64,000 nucleotides of DNA from contig NZ_CP072793.1 of the NCBI RefSeq assembly GCF_017901175.1, positions 124,001 through 188,000 of the forward strand, read 5' to 3'. This stretch comes from Thiothrix unzii. Lineage in GTDB: Bacteria; Pseudomonadota; Gammaproteobacteria; Thiotrichales; Thiotrichaceae. Positions 7,326 through 15,514 of this stretch are shown piece after piece. The notes beneath the pieces were generated by a model that saw only the letters and a list, made by a program, of their open reading frames with translations, was not told where the DNA came from and ran no database searches. A program made the translations under genes and the position numbers. How positions within the stretch are numbered: the first letter of the stretch is position 1; each line of letters opens with the position of its first letter.

Positions 7326-7916
7326 ATGAATAACAAGCGTTTTCTGCTATTAGATATATTACTGCTGTTTTGCCTCAGTTTGTTCGCTTGTCAAGCCGAG
7401 GCCACCGATGCGCCGCGTCCTCAGTGGTGGGCGCAACCACTGGTACTGGAAGGTGTCCCCAATCTGCACCGCATCAACGAGCGGCTATACCGCTCCGCCC
7501 AGCCGACAGCAGTAGGGTTTCGGGCGGTGGAATCTTTGGGTGTTGGTACTGTGCTGAATTTGCGCCAATACCACGATGACGACGATGAGGCCACTGGCAT
7601 TGATATGGTGCTGAAACACCGCTGGGTCAACACGAGTGATTTCGGTGACACAGAAATGTTGGATGCGCTGCAAACCATCGCCACTGCCGACAGCCCGGTG
7701 TTGGTGCATTGCTGGCATGGCGCAGACCGTACCGGCACGGTTATTGCCTTGTATCGTATGGTGTGCCAAAGCTGGAGCAGGGAACAGGCATTGGACGAAC
7801 TGCAACACGGCAACTACGGTTATCATGCCGTTTTCGATAATATTCCGGCTTATTTGCAACAGGTAGATATTGCCAAATTACGCCGTCAGGTGAGTGGGGT
7901 AAATTGTCCGCGATAA
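7326..7916 (+). CDS. Exported dual-specificity/tyrosine phosphatase-like protein
   Basis: A 196-residue protein with a signal sequence ending in L-F-A-C, which could be a lipobox. The phosphatase loop H-C-W-H-G-A-D-R-T-G (Cys129, Arg135) is a complete C-x5-R motif, and N-L-R-Q-Y-H-D-D-D-D supplies the upstream general-acid region of the Siw14/DSP-like fold. Relatives remove phosphate from tyrosine or inositol phosphates. Export would place it in the periplasm or on the outer membrane. It starts 21 bp after the TPR gene, probably in the same transcript. Confidence 0.75.
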   Translation: MNNKRFLLLDILLLFCLSLFACQAEATDAPRPQWWAQPLVLEGVPNLHRINERLYRSAQPTAVGFRAVESLGVGTVLNLRQYHDDDDEATGIDMVLKHRWVNTSDFGDTEMLDALQTIATADSPVLVHCWHGADRTGTVIALYRMVCQSWSREQALDELQHGNYGYHAVFDNIPAYLQQVDIAKLRRQVSGVNCPR

Positions 7917-8006
7917 ATCGGGAGCGTTCCCCCAAGCTTAGAAATATGCGCCTTCCTTTTAGCTTATCTGCATTATCATTTTGAACTAACCACCAAGGAG
8001 TTCCTC

Positions 8007-8234
8007 ATGCCATTATCAAAACGCATTAAAACCACGCTATTTGCTGCACTTGCTACTACGCTTTTCATATTACAAGGGTGTAACAGCGCGAATCCAGTGA
8101 CGCCACCCAACGATGGCGGCGGCATTGCCTGTACCCAAGAAGCAAAGCAATGCCCTGATGGAAGTTATGTTGGGCGTTCAGGGCCGCGTTGTGAATTTGC
8201 CGCTTGCCCGCAGAAATCAAAAGGAGCGATGTAA
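8007..8234 (+). CDS. Small cysteine-rich lipoprotein
   Basis: A 75-residue protein with a strong AAGGAG site at 7999-8004, a positively charged N-terminus and lipobox L-Q-G-C. The mature part ends in a C-T-Q-E-x-x-x-C-P-D-G-S-Y-V-G-R segment with four cysteines, a short motif common in small secreted bacterial proteins and distantly Kazal-like. No activity is evident. Its stop codon overlaps the start of the ferritin-like gene by one base, so the two are co-translated and may act together at the envelope. Confidence 0.65.
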   Translation: MPLSKRIKTTLFAALATTLFILQGCNSANPVTPPNDGGGIACTQEAKQCPDGSYVGRSGPRCEFAACPQKSKGAM

Positions 8235-9313
8235 TGCATAAAGATCAACTGAAACAAATTCTGCGCAATGCGGTACTGCTCGCGTTGCCCGTAGCCACGC
8301 AAGTGGGTTGCGTATCCGAACCCGTTATTGTCGACCCACCCAAATCTACCGACCCGTGCCGTGAGCCAGCGGTACGTTCACCCGGTCAAGCTACTATTGA
8401 TGAAAAGATGTACCTGAATAGTTCGGGTACGCTGTCCGCCGCTGAATGTGTCAAGGTATGTCAGCAATTGGTGAAGAAACAGTACAGCCCTGAGTGGAGC
8501 GACTTGATCGGCCTAGAAAATTTCAAGGCTAATAAGTGTACAACCAAGTTTGATCCTAAAACTTACGACACCACCCTGCAATGCACGGCGAGTTTCACTG
8601 AAGTAAACTCGGCCTACACTGGTGCGCCCGGTTGCTATTACCCATCACGCCCGGTTCCGGGGCGGATGCCCGCAGGTTTGCAGATTCATCCGCAAACCGC
8701 AGCAAGTGAATTAGGCAACTATTTCGCGGACATGGCAGCGATGGAAACAGCAGCGATTACCGCGTTCCGCTATCTCGTGCTTGAATTGACGGCGTATCAA
8801 GCCCCGGCAAACTTGATCCAGTTGGCACAAGCAGCGGTTAAGGAGGAAACCCGTCACGCGCACATGGCAGGTTTATTGTCGCAAGCCTGTGATACGGCGG
8901 TTCCGGTGGTGGAAGTGGCGGATTTCCAATTACGTTCCCTGTTTGAAATTGCCTTGGAAAATGCCATCGAAGGCTGTGTCAATGAAACCTTCGCCGCTGC
9001 TTGCGGTTTGTGGCAGGAACAGCAAGCGGAATTTAGCGTTTTCCGCCAAGTGATTGGGCATATTGCCGAGGAAGAAATCGGTCACGCGGCCTTGTCTTGG
9101 TCAATCCACGAATGGGCAATGCCGCAATTGACGCTGGCGCAGCAAGCCCACATTCGCCAAGCACAAGCCGAAGCGGTGGATAGTCTTGCGCAGAAATTCC
9201 TGCGTGAAGAAACCCCGCTGGTGCGTCGTGCCGTCGGTTTGCCACAACAGGCGGACGCGGCGCAGTTGTTCCAGCAATTACGCACTCAATTGTGGAATGA
9301 GCGCGTCGCTTAA
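8234..9313 (+). CDS. Exported ferritin-like di-iron protein
   Basis: About 359 residues from the ATG at 8234. An N-terminal hydrophobic segment ending in V-G-C suggests export, possibly as a lipoprotein. A cysteine-containing region (about 45-140) precedes a four-helix domain with the di-iron ligand pattern of ferritin-like proteins: Glu in A-A-M-E-T-A-A, Glu/His in K-E-E-T-R-H-A, Glu in V-N-E-T-F-A-A and Glu/His in A-E-E-E-I-G-H-A. Such sites bind or oxidise iron or act as oxidases; which applies here is unknown. Translation is coupled to the small lipoprotein gene. Confidence 0.7.
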   Translation: MHKDQLKQILRNAVLLALPVATQVGCVSEPVIVDPPKSTDPCREPAVRSPGQATIDEKMYLNSSGTLSAAECVKVCQQLVKKQYSPEWSDLIGLENFKANKCTTKFDPKTYDTTLQCTASFTEVNSAYTGAPGCYYPSRPVPGRMPAGLQIHPQTAASELGNYFADMAAMETAAITAFRYLVLELTAYQAPANLIQLAQAAVKEETRHAHMAGLLSQACDTAVPVVEVADFQLRSLFEIALENAIEGCVNETFAAACGLWQEQQAEFSVFRQVIGHIAEEEIGHAALSWSIHEWAMPQLTLAQQAHIRQAQAEAVDSLAQKFLREETPLVRRAVGLPQQADAAQLFQQLRTQLWNERVA

Positions 9314-9335
9314 CGCACGTCTTAATTCACCCCCA

Positions 9336-9372
9336 GTACCGCCGCGCTGCGTGTCAACACCTCCGGCGGTAC
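9336..9372. terminator. Hairpin between convergent genes
   Basis: A perfect 9-bp inverted repeat (GTACCGCCG at 9336-9344, CGGCGGTAC at 9364-9372) lies between the convergent ferritin-like and exporter genes. There is no T run, so it may be a bidirectional stem-loop that stabilises 3' ends rather than a classical terminator. Confidence 0.45.
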
Positions 9373-9376
9373 GGCT

Positions 9377-10279
9377 TCAACGCCCGGTGGTTTTATTTGT
9401 CAGCACCAAACCCGCCACGACCAGTAGCATCCCCAGTGCATGGTAAAGCTGCAAGCGTTCCCCCAATAACAACGTCGCCAGCAAAATTCCGAACACCGGC
9501 ATCAAATGGCTGAACTGCCCGGTACGGTTTACCCCCAGCTTTTGCGTCGCATGATTCCAAAACATATACGACAATAGCGACGGAAACACCGCCACATACG
9601 CAATACTCGCCACGCTTACCGCCGTCACTGGCATGGTTTGAAACGTCACACTTTCATACACATACAGCGGCAAAATTGCCAACGCCCCTAGGGTAATCGA
9701 AAACCCCAGAATCGGCGTACCCCGCAAACCTTGCGGCAACTTGCGCAATAACACCGTGTACAACGACCAATCCAGCGTTGCCAACACAATCCACATATCG
9801 CCACGATTGAACGCCAACTGCTGCAAAACCTGCCAATCCGCTTTGGTAATAATCACCAATACGCCGACTAACGAAACGCCAATCCCCGCCCATTGCGCCA
9901 GCGTACTCTTTTCATGCAGCACTAATCCCGCCAGCAAAATCATCGTGATTGGCGTAACCGATTGCAGCAACACCCCATTCGTCGCGGTCGTCGTTTGCAA
10001 CCCGACATACACCAGACTGTTGAACCCCGCGATCCCCAACACCGCTAACGCCAGCACCAAACGCCAATGTTCCCGCGCCAACGGCAACGCCGCTCGCATC
10101 GAACCCCACGCAAATGGTAACAAAATCAACGCCGCCACCGCCCAACGCCAAAACGACAAGCCCAGCGGCGGCACATCCGCATGGATAGCCCGTGCTAAAT
10201 TAAAATTACCCGCCCAGAACAAAATCGTCAGCACTAGCAGCAAGTAAGGGGAAAACCGATCAAGAAATGAATGTTGCAT
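9377..10279 (-). CDS. DMT-superfamily transporter with two EamA domains
   Basis: A 300-residue protein with about ten membrane helices in two EamA repeats (about 12-145 and 160-295). Diagnostic pieces include W-A-G-N-F-N-L-A-R near the N-terminus and A-Y-V-A-V-F-P-S-L-L-S-Y-M-F-W-N in the second half. EamA proteins export amino acids and other small metabolites; the substrate here is not clear. The start at 10279 is the first ATG in frame. It is convergent with the ferritin-like gene and divergent from the ParD/PIN pair. Confidence 0.85.
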   Translation of the reverse strand: MQHSFLDRFSPYLLLVLTILFWAGNFNLARAIHADVPPLGLSFWRWAVAALILLPFAWGSMRAALPLAREHWRLVLALAVLGIAGFNSLVYVGLQTTTATNGVLLQSVTPITMILLAGLVLHEKSTLAQWAGIGVSLVGVLVIITKADWQVLQQLAFNRGDMWIVLATLDWSLYTVLLRKLPQGLRGTPILGFSITLGALAILPLYVYESVTFQTMPVTAVSVASIAYVAVFPSLLSYMFWNHATQKLGVNRTGQFSHLMPVFGILLATLLLGERLQLYHALGMLLVVAGLVLTNKTTGR

Positions 10280-10420
10280 CGCCGCAGTATAGCTTCATCG
10301 CACTTACGCCGTAATCTGCAACGGAGCGTTTTGATCTTCCAGCTGAGGTGGAAGGATTAATCCTCTCTGGTCAAGCCAGAAGGGGAAATTGCTTTGTTGG
10401 AAGGAAATTTGAACGATAAT

Positions 10421-10458
10421 ATGTAAAACTTTGACAAAGATTTACATCAAGCTATGAT
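10421..10458 (+). promoter_or_regulatory. Promoter and palindromic operator of the ParD/PIN pair
   Basis: TTGACA at 10431-10436 and TATGAT at 10453-10458, 16 bp apart, make a near-consensus sigma-70 promoter upstream of the antitoxin start at 10486. A 27-bp palindrome (10421-10447, centre A10434) with 12 of 13 pairs matching spans the -35 hexamer. This is the expected layout for autorepression by a ribbon-helix-helix antitoxin. Confidence 0.75.
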
Positions 10459-10485
10459 TAGAAAAACGCACAAGAGAGGCAAATC

Positions 10486-10812
10486 ATGGCAACTTTACAC
10501 ATTTCACTTTCTGACGCATTGAAAGATTTCGTGCAACACCAAGTAGAGTTGCGCGGTTTTTCCAATGCCAGCGACTATGTACGCACCCTAATTCGTGAAG
10601 CACTCGAAAAGCAGCAATTTTCTGAAACGGAAAAAGTGTTGCAAAAAATGGCACAACTGCAAACCGCTTATCCGATACTGGCAACCGCAGCTGGGCGCGA
10701 TGCTTTCTTTGACAACATGATCAAGGAATCAGCGGGTACGACCGCACAACAAGAAGATGACATTATGCAAATAGCCATCGCCGAAACCAATGTGCATCGG
10801 CAAAGCAAATGA
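10486..10812 (+). CDS. ParD/CopG-type antitoxin
   Basis: A 108-residue protein. The N-terminal 45 residues are a ribbon-helix-helix DNA-binding domain (L-H-I-S-L-S-D-A-L-K-D-F-V, then S-N-A-S-D-Y-V-R-T-L-I-R-E-A) typical of ParD antitoxins. The C-terminal part should wrap the toxin. It overlaps the downstream PIN toxin gene by four bases (ATGA). A strong promoter carrying a 27-bp palindrome lies just upstream, consistent with autoregulation. ParD usually pairs with ParE; pairing with a PIN nuclease is less common but known. Confidence 0.8.
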   Translation: MATLHISLSDALKDFVQHQVELRGFSNASDYVRTLIREALEKQQFSETEKVLQKMAQLQTAYPILATAAGRDAFFDNMIKESAGTTAQQEDDIMQIAIAETNVHRQSK

Positions 10813-11219
10813 TGAAAGTCATCATTGATTGCAATATTTTAGTCTCATCTGGACTGAAAAGTCGGGTGTGCAATGCCGTTTTGCGCTATGCCTTACGGGA
10901 AACACAGGTCGTGTTCAGTATTGCCATTCTGAGCGAGTATCGGGATGTGCTGACACGGAAAAAGTTTGTAGCACAGCAGGAAAATATGCAGAAAATCCTA
11001 TTTGCGGTGTATTCGGGTGGCACACTAGTAGCGCATGTACCTGAATCCAATGTGCTTTCCCCAGACCCCAAAGATCAACCCTATATCGACTTGGCGTTGG
11101 CTACACAAGCTGACTACCTGGTTACTGGCAATATACAGGATTTTCCAAACTCACCGTATGGCGTAACGCAGGCCATCAAACCTGCGCGTTTTCTGGATTT
11201 ACTGGGAATAGTTGCTTAA
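10809..11219 (+). CDS. PIN-domain toxin
   Basis: A 136-residue PIN nuclease of the group annotated as putative toxin-antitoxin toxin component. Acidic active-site positions are visible: Asp in V-I-I-D-C-N-I-L, Glu in L-S-E-Y-R-D-V, Asp in D-P-K-D-Q-P-Y-I-D and Asp in G-N-I-Q-D-F. PIN toxins cleave RNA in the presence of magnesium. It starts at the ATG overlapping the antitoxin stop. All catalytic positions are intact and length is normal, so the pair is probably active. Confidence 0.8.
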   Translation: MMKVIIDCNILVSSGLKSRVCNAVLRYALRETQVVFSIAILSEYRDVLTRKKFVAQQENMQKILFAVYSGGTLVAHVPESNVLSPDPKDQPYIDLALATQADYLVTGNIQDFPNSPYGVTQAIKPARFLDLLGIVA

Positions 11220-11257
11220 TCAAATACATACACATTGAAGAACGCGGAGCGCATCCC

Positions 11258-11974
11258 ATGACCCACCCCACCAACATCGTCATCCTCACCGGCGCGGGCA
11301 TTTCCGCCGAATCCGGCATTCAAACCTTCCGCGCCAGTGATGGTTTGTGGCACAACCACCGCATCGAAGAAGTCGCCACCCCGCAAGGTTTCGCCAAAAA
11401 CCCCGCGCTGGTACACGAATTTTACAACGCCCGCCGCCAGCAATTGCGTGATCCGGCGGTGCAACCCAACGCCGCACATCTTGCCCTCGTCCGCTTGGAG
11501 CGTGAACATTCCGGCAATGTGTTGATCGTTACCCAAAACGTCGATGATTTGCACGAACGTGCTGGCAGTGACAACCTGCTACACATGCACGGCGAATTGA
11601 ATAAAATCCGCTGCAACCATTGCGGCACGGGTTATGAGTGCCAAGAAGACATTGGTACGCACACTGCCTGCAACCATTGCGGAAAAACCGGCGGAATGCG
11701 CCCACACATCGTTTGGTTTCGTGAAATGCCCTTGTACATGGATACCATCGAAACCGCCTTGCTAAACTGCGATTTATTCATTTCCATCGGCACATCTGGG
11801 AACGTTTACCCCGCCGCTGGTTTTGTGGAAGTTGCCCGTAATAACGGTGCACACACGCTGGAGTTAAACCTTGACCCCAGCAGTAACAGTGGGTTATTCC
11901 ACAAGTCTATCAACGGGTTAGCCAGTAAGATTGTGCCTGCGTTCGTTGAAAGTCTGTTAAGTCACACAATCTAA
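11258..11974 (+). CDS. cobB: Sirtuin NAD-dependent protein deacylase CobB-like
   Basis: A 238-residue sirtuin: N-terminal G-A-G-I-S-A-E-S-G-I for NAD binding, T-Q-N-V-D-D-L-H, the catalytic histidine in L-L-H-M-H-G-E-L, and two zinc pairs in C-N-H-C. It removes acetyl or succinyl groups from lysines in an NAD-dependent reaction in the cytoplasm. The C-terminal G-T-S-G-N-V-Y-P-A-A segment matches bacterial CobB (G-T-S-x-x-V-Y-P). It stands alone between the toxin pair and the dynamin operon. Which acyl groups it prefers cannot be read with confidence. Confidence 0.88.
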   Translation: MTHPTNIVILTGAGISAESGIQTFRASDGLWHNHRIEEVATPQGFAKNPALVHEFYNARRQQLRDPAVQPNAAHLALVRLEREHSGNVLIVTQNVDDLHERAGSDNLLHMHGELNKIRCNHCGTGYECQEDIGTHTACNHCGKTGGMRPHIVWFREMPLYMDTIETALLNCDLFISIGTSGNVYPAAGFVEVARNNGAHTLELNLDPSSNSGLFHKSINGLASKIVPAFVESLLSHTI

Positions 11975-12029
11975 TCGGTTTCTAACTCAAGTTCCTGACA
12001 TAGATCTCGACAGCTTGAGCGTGATATTG

Positions 12030-12545
12030 TCAAAGTTCTTTTTGTGCTGGTGACAGAGCGTCTTTACTTAAACGATATGCACCATAGCCGATAGTGGCAG
12101 CGACGGTAACAGGCAAGGGTACGATAAGCCTTGGTACAATGACTAGAGCTGCGGCTATTGCTAAAGCTTTCACACTATTGACTTGTTCGCTACTGTGTTC
12201 GTCGTTAATACACCATTCGCAGAAATGTTCACAGTTGTTCGTCCGAACGCAATATAGGTCTTCTTCCAAACGCGATAGAGCCCGATCTACGACATATCGA
12301 CCTTTAAAGCGTGGGTTGTTGTAGTGTCTTATCGTGAAACCGCGTCCGTTGCTGAAGGCTTCGAGTGTTGTTTCTTCTATTGCTCCTGATTGTAAGCCAT
12401 CTGCCAATCCAGAATAGTGAATGACTTTACCACCACCGCTATAAATACCATGATGTGTGTACCCTGTGCGAGGAGAAACCAAATGATCGCCCAGCTTAGG
12501 CTCTTCCGTCGTTTCAATTGGTGTTGATGTGGGCAATATGTTCAT
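12030..12545 (-). CDS. LRAT/PLAAT-type protein with C-terminal membrane helix
   Basis: A 171-residue protein with the LRAT family layout: G-D-H-L-V-S near residue 19, H-H-G-I-Y-S (His31/His32) and V-I-H-Y (His43), and the hallmark N-N-C-E-H-F with Cys105. The family (NlpC/P60 clan) transfers or hydrolyses fatty acyl groups of phospholipids. A hydrophobic helix at about 131-160 would tether it to a membrane, as in the animal PLAAT enzymes. It is the last gene of the dynamin operon, 36 bp after the first GTPase, suggesting lipid remodelling linked to membrane-acting GTPases. The substrate is inference. Confidence 0.75.
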   Translation of the reverse strand: MNILPTSTPIETTEEPKLGDHLVSPRTGYTHHGIYSGGGKVIHYSGLADGLQSGAIEETTLEAFSNGRGFTIRHYNNPRFKGRYVVDRALSRLEEDLYCVRTNNCEHFCEWCINDEHSSEQVNSVKALAIAAALVIVPRLIVPLPVTVAATIGYGAYRLSKDALSPAQKEL

Positions 12546-12581
12546 ATAGATGCCTCTAAATTGGAATTAGTGTTTTGTGGA

Positions 12582-14894
12582 CTATTGGTGTAGGGCAATG
12601 CCCAATTGCCGCAATTTATCGCTGACAACCGTATCAAATTTTAGATTTTGTAAATGAGGGGGTAATTCCTTCAAAAGGGCGGGATTGCCATTTTTCCATT
12701 CATTTTGCATCACACCTAGCCATGTACTTTCTTTTTCGAGGAAAGAATCCCGTAGACTGGATAATTCTTGTTCGCGGAATGTTTTAAAACCTGCGGCATC
12801 GAAAATTCCTTGTAATAGAAAATGTTCTAATGCCTGAATGTCGGCTTCCACTTCAAGTACTACTGTGTCGTAATGATTGCTGTCGTTACTGGAAATGGTG
12901 TCGGCAGCTTCTTCAAGCAAGTCTACAGCGATATTCGTCATGAAGTTTTTACGTAAGACAAATTTTGCTGCCGCAGACGTACTTAAAATCTCAGAACGTA
13001 ACTTGGCATTAGTCAGTAAACTAGAGCCATGTTTGGCGTAGCGTTTGATGCGATGGAAAGCGGGTTCATCCGTTTCAACGTAATTGTCGATGCTTTCAAT
13101 ATCGACATCCAGACGTTTGATAATTTCTGTGCGGGCGGTACTGCCAACGGGTTTTCTGATTAATGTTTCGACTACCGGTCGTGCAAAACGCATGAATAAG
13201 GTATTAAAACTGCGCTCAAGATCGTGTTGGTAGTGTTGTTTATCTTCAATCAAGTGTGATTCGACATCATCGGAATGCCATAATTCTTGCTTCATGTCGT
13301 CAATCAGCGTGTGAGCCTCTTGCACCAAGCCGTTAGCCATATTAGTAGCAATAGCATTTAGTAGTTCACGTGATTCTTTATAGAGCTTTTCACGCCATGC
13401 AAGGTTACTAGCTGCTGGATCAAAAACAGGAGTACTGCATTTATCGAATACGAGGTTACGTGCATCCACTTGACGTGATGGCAAATTTTCTATCTTGTGC
13501 TGTACCGAGATTGCATAGCTTTCGCTAAAATTATTAAAAATAGCTATGTTGTCAAGATAATTTTTGCTGATTTTATTAATGTTTGCATGAATTTTATCCC
13601 ATCGTGGTTTCTGCCATTGATAAAACTCTTTTATATTGTTTTCGTCTTGTTTGCGTTTGGCTTGTTCGGGATCTTCTGGATAGAGCTTGCTGATAGTTTG
13701 GTAAATGTGTTGGGCTGTGTTGGTAATATCTTCTAACATACCTTTACAGCGTTTTTCTAGTAAAGTGGTGCGCTCAATATTCAGATAATGCTGGATCCGG
13801 CACTGTAATTCGGGAATGCCAGTGGCTTGTTTCAATTCGCTAAGATCGGTAATATCAGTCAGTAATGTCATTTTTTCTTGTACGCTGCTTAGCGAACCAA
13901 TTTTAGGGATGTCAAAACCCTGCAACACCAAATGAGCTCCGGCTGAACCACGAACAATCCGATTTTCTGGGATGTTTTCCGCTTGCCAGATAGCGAGCAG
14001 TTTTTGCCAGTCTTCTTCTAAAATAGTGCGGGAAGGTTGCAAATCTACTTGTCCCCAGAATACAAATAGTTTATCTGCTAGTTTGAGATACGGATCACCA
14101 TTTTCCCCAAATCGAATTAAATCCTGTTCATAAGCTTTAAGACTGATGTCGCGACGTTGTACCAAAATAATGGCATCACAATCTGCTAGCATCGCTTTCG
14201 ATTCTTCGATGTGTTTAGATAAACCGGAATCCAGCCCTGGTACATCATAAAATACTACACCATCTACAGCCGCGAGTTCGCGAGTATAAAGTCGTGCTTC
14301 CTGCATGGCATGGGCATAACGCTCATCCGCCACATATTTAGTCAGCGTTTCTTTTATGTCTGTCAGTTGAGTGAAAACTTGAGAGCGTTTACCTTCTGTA
14401 AGGATTTCTTGCAGCGTATTACGGTGTTTGCGGATAACTTCCAGATCATTTACGGCTTTTTGGGCAGCACTCCGGTCAGCACTGTTGGATTGACTGGTTA
14501 ATTCATCTTCGTATAAACGGAAAGCTGCGGTTGTTTTAGGTTCTGTTTCAAAGCGTTGCTCATTGGTATGTTGAACAGAATAAATTTGAGTGGTAGTAAA
14601 CGTGCAGCGTTCGGTTTTGGCGGGCAATAGGTCACAGCCCAGCCATGCATTAATGAACGTACTTTTTCCTGCCTTCTCTAATCCCACGACTGCAATGCGA
14701 AACTCACCATTATCCAGACGATGCATTTGTTTCTCAGCAATCTTACCTGCTTGCTGCAACTTGTTAATTTGTGCCTCGGTGATGCCCGCTTGGCGAGCTT
14801 GTGACAAGTTTGCCAATTGCAAGGCATGACGTTGCACATCTAATGCAGATTTTAATTTAGTGGCATAAACTTTTGAAATTGATTTCCAATCCAT
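12582..14894 (-). CDS. Dynamin-like GTPase A
   Basis: About 770 residues from the ATG at 14894. A helical N-terminus precedes a GTPase domain with the P-loop G-L-E-K-A-G-K-S-T (71-79), the switch motif D-V-P-G near residue 210 and hydrophobic strand F-V-F-W-G-Q-V-D at the G4 position, a departure from N/T-K-x-D. The rest is mainly long helices. This is the bacterial dynamin-like family, whose members bend, fuse or protect membranes, some with antiphage roles. It lies 17 bp after the small membrane protein and shares little obvious sequence with the second GTPase, as in known hetero-pairs. An upstream frame from 14978 is unlikely because it overlaps the previous gene. Confidence 0.8.
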   Translation of the reverse strand: MDWKSISKVYATKLKSALDVQRHALQLANLSQARQAGITEAQINKLQQAGKIAEKQMHRLDNGEFRIAVVGLEKAGKSTFINAWLGCDLLPAKTERCTFTTTQIYSVQHTNEQRFETEPKTTAAFRLYEDELTSQSNSADRSAAQKAVNDLEVIRKHRNTLQEILTEGKRSQVFTQLTDIKETLTKYVADERYAHAMQEARLYTRELAAVDGVVFYDVPGLDSGLSKHIEESKAMLADCDAIILVQRRDISLKAYEQDLIRFGENGDPYLKLADKLFVFWGQVDLQPSRTILEEDWQKLLAIWQAENIPENRIVRGSAGAHLVLQGFDIPKIGSLSSVQEKMTLLTDITDLSELKQATGIPELQCRIQHYLNIERTTLLEKRCKGMLEDITNTAQHIYQTISKLYPEDPEQAKRKQDENNIKEFYQWQKPRWDKIHANINKISKNYLDNIAIFNNFSESYAISVQHKIENLPSRQVDARNLVFDKCSTPVFDPAASNLAWREKLYKESRELLNAIATNMANGLVQEAHTLIDDMKQELWHSDDVESHLIEDKQHYQHDLERSFNTLFMRFARPVVETLIRKPVGSTARTEIIKRLDVDIESIDNYVETDEPAFHRIKRYAKHGSSLLTNAKLRSEILSTSAAAKFVLRKNFMTNIAVDLLEEAADTISSNDSNHYDTVVLEVEADIQALEHFLLQGIFDAAGFKTFREQELSSLRDSFLEKESTWLGVMQNEWKNGNPALLKELPPHLQNLKFDTVVSDKLRQLGIALHQ

Positions 14895-14911
14895 GACAAG
14901 TGGGCCTTTGG

Positions 14912-15514
14912 TTAAATGCTTCTTATGAATTCTTCTGGGATGGTCATTTTGAGTTTTTGCATAAACTCTAAAGTGCATTGTGGTGAGGTGATGCTGTCAC
15001 GCAAGCCCATTTTTGTTTGATGCGTTGTTATGTTTTCTTTGCCTTCTCCATTAATCTTGACAAGAAAATCTATTTCTTTATCAGGGTCTGGGTAATCTGA
15101 TTTTCCGCTATTTTCCATGCTGTTTTTTTTTGGAATTTCAATCATGAAGTAACTACTTTGATTAATAAGAGCCGTTACTTCATCCAAACTAATTTTTTTG
15201 TTTTTAACGAGATCAGTATCTGTATACTTGCTTAATTTGTTTGAGGTTATTATCAATGATAATGAAAAACATTTTTTTACTTCTTCTCTTTGTTTAAGTT
15301 GTGATCGAATAAATTGCGCTATTATTATCAATAATAATATAATCACCAAAACGGAAGGCGTTAAGTAATTATTTGATGTTGATTCGGTAATGTTTGATGT
15401 TGCATCAGTAATGTTTGATGTTGTATCAGCAATAGCGACTTCCATTATCATATTGATAGCAAGAAATGTATTTGCAAAAAAGATTTTTTTATTTTTAGAA
15501 AAAAGCATGTTCAT
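14912..15514 (-). CDS. Small membrane protein between the two dynamin genes
   Basis: A 200-residue protein. An N-terminal signal-like helix is followed by a short serine/threonine/asparagine-rich segment made of a seven-residue repeat (T-S-N-I-T-D-A, T-S-N-I-T-E-S, T-S-N-N), then a strong membrane helix (about residues 52-70) and a soluble tail of about 130 residues. It overlaps the upstream dynamin gene by four bases (ATGA) and nearly abuts the downstream one. The layout suggests a membrane partner that recruits the GTPases. I recognise no family. An alternative start two codons downstream exists. Confidence 0.65.
   Translation of the reverse strand: MNMLFSKNKKIFFANTFLAINMIMEVAIADTTSNITDATSNITESTSNNYLTPSVLVIILLLIIIAQFIRSQLKQREEVKKCFSLSLIITSNKLSKYTDTDLVKNKKISLDEVTALINQSSYFMIEIPKKNSMENSGKSDYPDPDKEIDFLVKINGEGKENITTHQTKMGLRDSITSPQCTLEFMQKLKMTIPEEFIRSI
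15371..15433 (-). repeat. Three 21-bp tandem repeats inside the membrane protein gene
   Basis: Three imperfect in-frame copies of a 21-bp unit encode the repeated T-S-N-I-T motif in the extracytoplasmic part of the small membrane protein. Copies differ at a few positions. Repeat-number change by slippage would keep the frame and alter the length of this exposed segment. Confidence 0.6.

Noticed and set aside
10330-10420. Short frame resembling part of an antitoxin-like protein upstream of ParD
   Set aside because: About 29 codons only, no start in context and no clear match; could be chance.
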